In this document: positions 57,533 through 64,000 of the stretch, piece after piece
How positions within the stretch are numbered: position 1 is the first letter of the stretch
Layout of the letters: the number at the start of each line of letters is the position of its first letter
Source of the DNA: Latrodectus hesperus
Taxonomy: Eukaryota > Arthropoda > Arachnida > Araneae > Theridiidae
Assembly (NCBI GenBank): GCA_037975125.1
Contig: CM075862.1
Coordinates: 14,045,125-14,109,124, forward strand
Reading direction: 5' to 3'
DNA length: 64,000 nucleotides
Notes under the pieces: generated by a model
Told to the model about the DNA's origin: nothing
What the model saw: only the letters and a program-made list of their open reading frames with translations
The model's database searches: none
Position numbers and translations under genes: made by a program

Positions 57533-58612
57533 TCAAACATTTTCCACATGAGTGCCATCACAGGCAATTACGCATTGCATGCGGGAGACGGTGGACAATG
57601 TCGCTGCACGCAACATGGCACGAGGGATGTTTCCAATCTCACGCCGTATAGAATACTTTAAGTCCGACAATGTTTGCGGATTGCACAGATAAACTCTGGA
57701 TTTGAGATAGTCCCAAAACCAGAAATCCATAGGCGTCAGATCTGGGGATCGCGCAGGCCACGGAAAAGGATAATAGCGTGAGATGATGCGATCACCAAAA
57801 TGCTGATCCAGGAGCCTTTTAACTGACCTCGCTATATGTGGAGGTGCGCCATCTTGCATCCAAACAATGTCATTGAGTGCATTCAGCCGACGCAACTCCG
57901 GTAAGACATAATTTTTCAGCATGGCTGCATACCGAGGGCCCGTTACAGAACATGTTGCAGGGCCAGTCGGGGTCGTTTCCTCAAAGAAGAACGGGCCCAG
58001 AACAAATGTAGCTGTAATGCCGCACCACGCAGTCACTTTGGCGTCAAATAATGGTATTGGCGCCACAGCATGAGGATTCGTCTCTCCCCAGTGCACACAA
58101 TTCTTTGTGTTAATGCTGCCATTTAAGGTGAAATGCGCCTCGTCCGTCCATAGTATGCGAAGTGGCCAGTCGTTATCCGCATCATATCGTAACAAAAATG
58201 CATTTGCGAAGTCCAGACGTTGTTGTGGGTCACCCGGCTCCAACATCTGGACGCGCTGGAACCGATAGGGAAACATGTGAAGTACCGAGCGCAAGAGCTT
58301 GCGGACCGTTGAGTTCGGAATATCCAACACGCGCGCTATGCCTCTTGCGGTTTCTGTGTGTCCTGCAGTCACTGTATGGTGCACTTCCATGACAACGTCC
58401 TCAGAAACAGTTGGCCGTCCGGAGCGCTGTTTGTCACAGGTGCAGCCTGTATCTTCGAATTTCCGCACTAAATCACGCAGAGCTTGCAGAGTACATGGGC
58501 CGCGTCGTTGTCGATGATTGCGGCGATACACACGCAAGGCTTCCGCAGCGTTCATCCCATTTTGGTAATAGAGTTTGATCAATTCACCGTGAACTTTCCT
58601 AGGAAGACTCAT
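57533..58612 (-). CDS. Mariner-type transposase, 359 aa, DD41D spacing
   Basis: Cut-and-paste transposase acting on the element's own ends in the nucleus. The N-terminal helix-turn-helix region (about residues 5-58) is of the DUF4817 type, followed by GRPTVS at 65-70 and a second helix-turn-helix (about 86-112). The catalytic domain shows D157 in LWTDEAHFTLNG, D254 in WMQDGAPPH and D296 in SPDLTPMDFW. Exactly 41 residues separate the last two aspartates, the DD41D arrangement reported for the rosa-like branch of mariner (family knowledge). Length is normal for Tc1/mariner (about 340-360). The start at 58,612 is the first ATG after a TATA-like box. No stop or frame break was seen, so it may be functional. 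Family placement beyond DD41D mariner-like is inference. Confidence 0.96.
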   Translation of the reverse strand: MSLPRKVHGELIKLYYQNGMNAAEALRVYRRNHRQRRGPCTLQALRDLVRKFEDTGCTCDKQRSGRPTVSEDVVMEVHHTVTAGHTETARGIARVLDIPNSTVRKLLRSVLHMFPYRFQRVQMLEPGDPQQRLDFANAFLLRYDADNDWPLRILWTDEAHFTLNGSINTKNCVHWGETNPHAVAPIPLFDAKVTAWCGITATFVLGPFFFEETTPTGPATCSVTGPRYAAMLKNYVLPELRRLNALNDIVWMQDGAPPHIARSVKRLLDQHFGDRIISRYYPFPWPARSPDLTPMDFWFWDYLKSRVYLCNPQTLSDLKYSIRREIGNIPRAMLRAATLSTVSRMQCVIACDGTHVENV

Positions 58613-58662
58613 ATCGTCGGCATGTGCGAGTTCCCGAATGACGACTTCGCATACCTGCTTGG

Positions 58663-58671
58663 TATTTTATA
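58663..58671 (-). promoter_or_regulatory. TATA-like box of the transposase gene
   Basis: On the minus strand TATAAAATA lies 51-59 bases upstream of the transposase ATG, inside the element and outside the inverted repeat. A start site about 30 bases downstream would give a very short leader. Confidence 0.5.
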
Positions 58672-58803
58672 GGTTTCCTACGCTGAATATCTGGCGACCG
58701 GCGTTCTGTGATTGGTTTCTTGACTCTGTCACATGCAAATTTATTGCGTGCGCCCAGATCGTGTTTTATTGGCCGGTTTTCAGAACTCTTTTTGTGTTTG
58801 CAG

Positions 58804-59082
58804 AACACGTCCGTTTTTAGACATATCGGTACCGTTTCAACACTATTTAGGGTTTTCGCATGTGCTGAACATTTTGCGATGGTAAAAAGTAGACGTTGCC
58901 ATTCGAAAATTTCGAGTTTCTGTCACTATAACTGTAACCGCGAGGGCCACTGTGTTGTTGCCATTCACAGAATCTCGAGCGCATATCTCAAAAGAACTAT
59001 ATTTGAAATATCATTTTGATCGGTTAAATAGAATGGACGCTAGAAGTGCAGATGTTGGCAAAGTTTTTTTATAATCACCCTG
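58804..59082. repeat. Right terminal inverted repeat of the mariner-type element
   Basis: 279 bp. Relative to the left arm it has an extra AAC-type triplet near 58,955 and single-base changes concentrated at the inner end. Confidence 0.95.
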
Positions 59083-59139
59083 TATATGTCATTTTAATAC
59101 ATCAAATCATATTAAAATTATATATGTCTTTATGCTAGG

Positions 59140-59310
59140 GTTCACCATAGCCTAGTTGCATTATAGCACTGTACGGAGCGAAAAATACGAGTATTGATCT
59201 TAGCCAGTGTTTGAATAATAGGCAATGGATTTTGCATATCTGTCACGGTTTGTGCTTGGGAATCTTCTGAGTTTCTTTTCTTGGAATATAAGAATGCTTC
59301 CTATGCTCTA
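59140..59310 (+). repeat. SINE-like repeat, family S5
   Basis: The head has A-box-like CATAGCCTAGTTGCATTATAG and a decayed B-box region (GAGTATTGATCTTAGCC). The body has TTTTGCATATCTGTCACGGT and TTCTGAGTTTCTTTTCTTGG, in the S5 order. It begins 57 bp beyond the mariner-type element. Confidence 0.5.
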
Positions 59311-59698
59311 TGAAATTTCTCCCATGGAATATAGTGTGGTAGATATTTAAATACTAGGCTACAACCATAGGCTGTTAAGTTATGATTCTAAGCTAGGCCA
59401 CGAATTTAAAACCGTGAAACTACCTAGTGCACTTTGTTAATGATTTTATATTACATTTTTCTGCATTAATATTACCACTGTTGGAATGAAATGAACTCTT
59501 TTTACACCACATATTTAATGATACATGTTCAATTTGCTTCAGCCTGATTATCAGCTAAGAATTAGTTAATGTTTCAATAATTTAAGTCATTATTGAAATA
59601 TTAACTATTTTCTAACAAAAATACGTGATTTCTCTTATCTATGCACCTCTAATCTATATTTCTATCCATTTATACATTTCCTTTATCTAAATTCTTAA

Positions 59699-59795
59699 AT
59701 TCTGTGACACGGCAGCCCATGTGGGCCAAGGCCTACAGTGCCTATCTCTGTTTTCCTGATAAAGAGAGGCCCTGGAGTGTGAAGCATCATTATCT
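59699..59795 (-). mobile_element. SINE family S4, 3' fragment
   Basis: TGTGACACGGCAGCCCATGT, GGGCCAAGGCCTACAGTGCC and GGTGTGAAGCAT-type words match the 3' part of the copies at 43,338 and 46,868. It is truncated, with no head. Confidence 0.65.
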
Positions 59796-60149
59796 ATGCA
59801 TATAATTTTTCATATCTATAGAATATGTAACCTTAGAGAAATATGTGTAGCATATTTTGTAAGAAAAAAGTTCTTACAATTTCCATATCAGTTTCCCTTG
59901 CTCCTTTATGAACTGTATGATATCGCTTCTTTTCCCAAGAAAATCTGCCGAATTATGAGTTAAAATGCGTGCTTTTATATAAACATCCTTTAAAAATTTT
60001 ATGATTATTCTTCTTGTAATCGTTTCTGTAGATTTCAGAACGCATCAAGTTTAGAACTGACCATGAATCAATTGATGAAACAAACGCGGAAGAATCGCTG
60101 AAGATATTAAATAAATGGACTGAATAAAAACAAGCACGAAGACTGTGTT

Positions 60150-60680
60150 TCCACAATCCTCCCCAATCCAGATCTACAAAAACAACTTAGCCTTCTTGTG
60201 TCCGGAGATAGTTACGATAATGAATTGACCACTGGCCATTCAGGATCAGAAGTGGACACTCCAGGATTGACTCTGGCTGCTGAGCGACAACGGACACTCA
60301 GAAAGTCAACCACAAGGACACTTATTAAAATTACGAGACGCTCCCGGAGGGTTAGGGGGTCGAATCACGAGCCCTGAGAGAGGGGAGGGAGTAAGAGCAT
60401 CAGTGAATCTGCGCTGCCTAGTTGGGGGGGGACGCGAGACGAATTCATGAATGGGAAGAGGCTTCTAAATTTGGCTGCTGTCCATTTGCGATGGAGTTAC
60501 ACCAGCCTCTGAATGCGCCAAACGGAGCAGGGTCGATAGAGGGGAGGATTATTGGCGTTTTTCTTCCGCTCCCACAATGCTTTTCTCTCTGAATGGAATG
60601 CGATATTCCGAGACGATGGGCTGCTTCTGAAGGAAAGGAGCTTCTACTTTCCTCAACAGGTTTTTTCACAATGCAGGCGT
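60150..60680. promoter_or_regulatory. G+C-richer island, function unknown
   Basis: About 500 bp of higher G+C with CpGs and an eight-G run (60,424-60,431). GCGCCAAACGG and ATTGGCGTTTTTC near 60,515-60,560 form an inverted pair of GGCG/CGCC-type sites. A 74-codon minus frame (60,445-60,669) is not recognised. Not similar to other repeats here. Possible regulatory DNA or an orphan exon; composition is the only evidence. Confidence 0.25.
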
Positions 60681-60813
60681 GGAAAAATTGAAAAGAAAAA
60701 CATTACAAGAAAATTAGACTTTTTCTCACTTATTGGCGTTAAATTATGTAAAATCTGCTACTTGTTATCAAAAAAGGTACATTTATCCATTTTAAATTTA
60801 AAATGTATTAGAC

Positions 60814-61666
60814 CAGTGTTTCTGAACTGAATTTACTCCAAGGACCGGTAAAATATTTCGGCACGTTCGTGCGGACCGGTAATATTAATAATTTGACCCA
60901 ATGCACAATTTTTCACAAAGATAAATCTTGAAGACATACATAATTTTTAAAGCATTTTGTTTGTTATAATTTACATTTGTATATTCAACTTACTTATATA
61001 ATATTGCATCGAGAATAAAAGCATCAAAACTTAATTAAAACTCCAAGAAAATTCCAATGTTAATGATATATTTATTATTTTTAATTAATATATTAGCCAA
61101 AACAACAATGAGTCGAAATGTGAACAACGTAAGTAGATACCAAATAAGGAAAAAATAATTTACCAAAATAAAGGATATATAAAAACTAAAATTAATGAGA
61201 TTGCTGCTGGTCTTTGTTGCTGACTAAACTGTCAATCCTAGGCTTTAAACCAGTTACAGCAATACGTAAAGCAGTTGCAAGAGCAAGTCGATTTCTATGT
61301 TTCGTCTTAATAACAGTCATAGCCGAAAATGTAGTTTCACACAAATATGTTGAGGAAAAAGGCAATAAAATCTTCAACGCCTTTGCATGAAGATTGGGGT
61401 ATTCTGTTGCAGTCTTTATCCAGAATTGATATATATTTATTGATTTGAACTGTGATTTAAGTCCTAGATCTGAAGACAGTTCAATAAGTTCTGTTTCCTG
61501 GACTGTAGTGAGATTGTTATCATAATTATCAATAAATGGATTGATTATCCACAGATTAACTGAACGTACATCTTCTGGAGTACTGTATCGGTGGTCGGCC
61601 TATAAAAGCTGGATATTTCGCGGACCGGTAAAAAATTTCTTGCGGACCGGCGGTTGAGAAACACTG
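60814..61666 (-). mobile_element. Internally deleted hAT element (ZBED5-like), 853 bp
   Basis: A perfect 8-bp duplication TATTAGAC is at 60,806-60,813 and 61,667-61,674. Ends CAGTGTTTCTGAAC and, read inward from the right, CAGTGTTTCTCAAC match the hAT-Charlie-type terminus. GGACCGG-containing words occur near both ends (about 60,842, 60,873, 61,622 and 61,644), likely subterminal binding sites. It retains only the 3' part of a transposase gene, so it is non-autonomous. Confidence 0.93.
61192..61599 (-). pseudogene. C-terminal remnant of a ZBED5-like hAT transposase
   Basis: An open frame of about 135 codons (no proper start; preceded by a stop at 61,600-61,602) reads SVNLWIINPF near its beginning, then FWIKTATEYP, and ALKILLPFSSTYLCETTFSA followed by KTKHRNRL and LKPRIDSL. 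This is the hAT C-terminal dimerisation region as seen in ZBED5/FAM200-type transposases (family knowledge). It ends at TAA 61,192-61,194. The BED zinc finger and the catalytic residues upstream are deleted, so it cannot transpose. It is well preserved, so the deletion is fairly recent or the copy spread as a deleted form. Confidence 0.9.
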
Positions 61667-61705
61667 TATTAGACGACTTAAGAAATTTCTCTTAACTATC
61701 TTTGA

Positions 61706-61710
<5 letters not shown>

Positions 61711-61774
<64 letters not shown>
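61711..61774. repeat. (TA)n microsatellite, 32 units
   Basis: A pure tract between the hAT element and an S5-like repeat. Confidence 0.95.
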
Positions 61775-61777
<3 letters not shown>

Positions 61778-61930
61778 TACTTTGATGATTTGGAACTGTG
61801 TTCTTCGGAATGGAAGGTCTTGGGTTTAAACTTAGTAACTATTAAAAAAGCGATGATGGGCATTGTGTTTCTGTATTTTGCATGCGCATCTCTGGAAGTG
61901 TGGGAATTTCTTCGCACGCGATGATGCGTC
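61775..61930 (+). repeat. SINE-like repeat, family S5
   Basis: It starts directly at the TA tract. GGAAGGTCTTGGGTTTAAAC is a decayed B-box region, followed by GGGCATTGTGTTTCTGTATT and TTTGCATGCGCATCTCTGGA. Confidence 0.45.
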
Positions 61931-63069
61931 GACATGGTCCCTTATTTAGAAAAATACCATTTAGAAACCACTCCGCGTTGGATATCTTAAAATAGTCTTC
62001 AATGATCAGGCTACGCAGTATCAAAGCATTCCATAAGGACATCCGTATTGTTCTGTAAATCATCAATGCTTGATAAAAAAAAAAGGAGTCTTCATCTGTG
62101 TTGATATTTTATTTCTATTTACATTTTTTATTTCTATTTTCAATTGTTGCGTGGTCTGGGGACTGGTGTGTCCTAGAAACTCTCTTCCTAAAATCAATAC
62201 GGATATATTACATTAAAATAACGGATTATGCTTTGTATTGTGATAAATTATTTAAAAGTAAACATTCTTTTTTGAATTATTTAATAAACAAATATGAACA
62301 TGTTAATTCAAATAGAACAGCTATACCCCATTTGCTTTGCTATTTTATGTATAAACATTAGAAATTAAGAGGCTAAGCTCACTTTTTCTCTCTAGCAGTG
62401 GCTGCTGGAGGGGTATTTGGACATAGCTTTTTGATAAATTTGTGATTTGGAAAAATTATGATATTCACTATTTTTAACAATATAGTTACTATTTATTTAC
62501 TTATTTAACTTTGTTCAAAATGCTATTTTGTACCCTCCAGCAAAAACACGTTCATTAAAATTAGAGAAAACAATACTTTTTCAAAAAATAAAAGGAAAAA
62601 AATTAGTTAGTTTCGTTGTTTTTAAGGCTTTGGGAATGTTTAAAAAAAGAGAGATTCCTTGTTATTCAAAATTTTTCCTCCATTTCCAGTGATTACGCAT
62701 AAATAGCAATTTAAAAAGTCTGGGCCATTTGAAAGGCTAACTGACTCCATTCCTGAAGCGAGTAGAGTTCCAGAATGGTGTGTATAGCAGAAAAAGCAAC
62801 TTTACTGCATATTCAAATGAGCATTCATGATTGATGTTTTCAATTTATTACAAATGCTGTCGATAAAATTTTACAATAAAAACAAAGTCCGCGTCTTAAG
62901 TGAGTCAGAGAGTACCATTCCAGATATTAATTGCGTTTCACTCCTTGAGTTAATTTTCGGATTCAAATCTGGACAAATTTTCATCGAACACACAAAATAA
63001 GTATGTTTACATATATTCGATTCAATCTGTTCCTACTGAAACTCGACATGTTGACGAATTCAATGCACA
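61931..63069. other. A+T-rich spacer before the satellite
   Basis: An 87-codon plus frame at 62,098-62,361 has no recognised domain. No repeats were seen. Confidence 0.45.
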
Positions 63070-63079
63070 TTAAAATCAT

Positions 63080-64000
63080 TAAGGTGGATTTCGCCATTCG
63101 ACTGAGCTCAAGATTATATTAATGCCAAAATTATGCTCTGAATAATTCATTATAATGTCAATATTTCAATGAGATAACCTTTCTCAAATTTACGAACTTG
63201 ATTTGTGATAATCCATTACTGTCAAAATTCCATTCTGAAGACCATTGATTCGATTGAACTCAAATTTACGAATATGATTTCTGAATAATCCATTATTGCC
63301 GAAACTCCATTCTGAAGACCATTTATTTGATTTACTTCAAAATTACGAACTTCATCGCTGAATAATCCATTATTGCCGATATTTCACACTGAACACCATT
63401 CGATTTGATTTGCTCAAATTTGCGAACTTGATTTTTGAATAATCCATTATTGCCAATATTTCACACTGAACACTATTCGATTGAGCTCAAATTTGCGAAC
63501 TTGATTTCTGAATAATCCATTATTGCCAAAATTTCATTCTGAAGACCATTTATTTGATTTACTTCAAAATTACGAACTTCATCGCTGAATAATCCATTAT
63601 TGCCAATATTTCACACTGAACACCATTCGATTGAGTTCAAATTTGCGAACTTGATTTCTGAATAATCCATTATTGCCAAAATTTCATTCTGAAGACCATT
63701 TATTTGATTTACTTCAAAATTACGAACTTCATCGCTGAATAATCCATTATTTCCAATATTTCACACTGAACACCATTCGATTGAGTTCAAATTTGCGAAC
63801 TTGATTTCTGAATAATCCATTATTTCCAATATTTCACACTGAACACCATTCGATTGAGTTCAAATTTGCGAACTTGATTTCTGAATAATCCATTATTTCC
63901 AAAATTTCATTCTGAAGACCATTTATTTGATTTACTTCAAAATTACGAACTTCATCGCTGAATAATCCATTTTTGCCAATATTTCACACTGATCACCATT
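63080..64000. repeat. Satellite of alternating 73- and 77-bp monomers, open at the window end
   Basis: AATAATCCATTATTGCC starts near 63,284, 63,361, 63,438, 63,511, 63,588, 63,661, 63,738, 63,811, 63,884 and 63,961. Spacings are 77, 77, 73, 77, 73, 77, 73, 73, 77. Two monomer types can be told apart: one with TTTATTTGATTTACTTCAAA and ACTTCATCGCTG, one with CGATTGAGTTCAAATTTGCG and ACTTGATTTCTG. They mostly alternate, giving a ~150-bp higher-order unit. Units at the left edge (63,080-63,280) are more diverged, as expected at an array border. Confidence 0.93.

Larger units (their letters stand above)
57149..59082 (-). mobile_element. Mariner-type transposon with ~278-bp inverted repeats, apparently complete
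   Basis: Ends begin CAGGGTGATTATAAAAAAAC on both sides. The left arm runs 57,149-57,424 and the right arm 58,804-59,082; by eye they differ at about ten positions plus one 3-bp indel. TA flanks both ends (57,147-57,148; 59,083-59,084), the target duplication of Tc1/mariner elements. Total 1,934 bp. Between the arms lies a single minus-strand transposase gene with its own TATA-like and AATAAA signals. The element is more G+C-rich than its surroundings, which suggests a later arrival. Open frames inside the arms (57,212-57,448 and 58,708-59,019) give matching peptides only because the arms are copies. Confidence 0.97.

Overview
This window looks like intergenic or intronic DNA from a large, repeat-rich arthropod genome. 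A chelicerate, most likely a spider, is my best guess. The reasons are strong A+T richness, dozens of short open frames that show no conserved host-protein domain, many long (TA)n tracts, several tRNA-derived SINE families, and transposases of types that are abundant in spider genomes (a Merlin/ISXO2-like element, a mariner-type element with a DUF4817-like N-terminus, and a ZBED5-like hAT). The organism is inferred from content. No marker gene proves it. I found no host protein-coding gene that I could support.

Layout. 1-14 kb: A+T-rich DNA with microsatellites, a ~225-bp tandem duplication (7.8-8.25 kb), a 33-bp minisatellite (10.7-11.0 kb) and one copy of an interspersed repeat called R1 here. 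14-27 kb: tRNA-derived SINEs, three miniature inverted-repeat elements (15.3, 16.7, 21.3 kb), a second R1 copy, a G+C-richer island at 22.2 kb, a non-LTR retrotransposon tail fragment at 23.5 kb, a 38-bp minisatellite and a 733-bp TA-flanked element with ~180-bp inverted repeats (25.6 kb). 27-41 kb: a SINE sitting inside a (TA)n tract (31.0 kb), a deleted hAT-like element (32.4 kb), a complete but frame-broken 2.04-kb Merlin transposon (34.88-36.92 kb), a third R1 copy, and two young serine-tRNA-like SINEs. 41-56 kb: a cluster of old SINE copies, three G+C-richer islands with palindromes or receptor-like half-sites, a 43-bp tandem array split by (TA)n, and two further SINEs. 57-64 kb: an apparently intact mariner-type transposon (57,149-59,082) with a 359-codon uninterrupted transposase, an internally deleted ZBED5-like hAT (60,814-61,666), and the start of a satellite of alternating 73/77-bp monomers that runs off the window end.

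The parts do not work together as a pathway. Each transposon is a separate insertion with its own terminal repeats and target duplications: TA for the mariner types, 8 bp for Merlin, hAT and three of the small elements. The only reading frame that still looks able to make a full protein is the mariner-type transposase. I see no convincing sign of a new multi-gene system. The most interesting items are the mariner element with long terminal repeats and DD41D spacing, the two G-run frame breaks in the Merlin gene, the R1 repeat carrying a CRE plus CCAAT pair, the palindrome-ended small elements, and the alternating satellite. All coordinates and alignments were counted by hand, so boundaries of old repeats are approximate.
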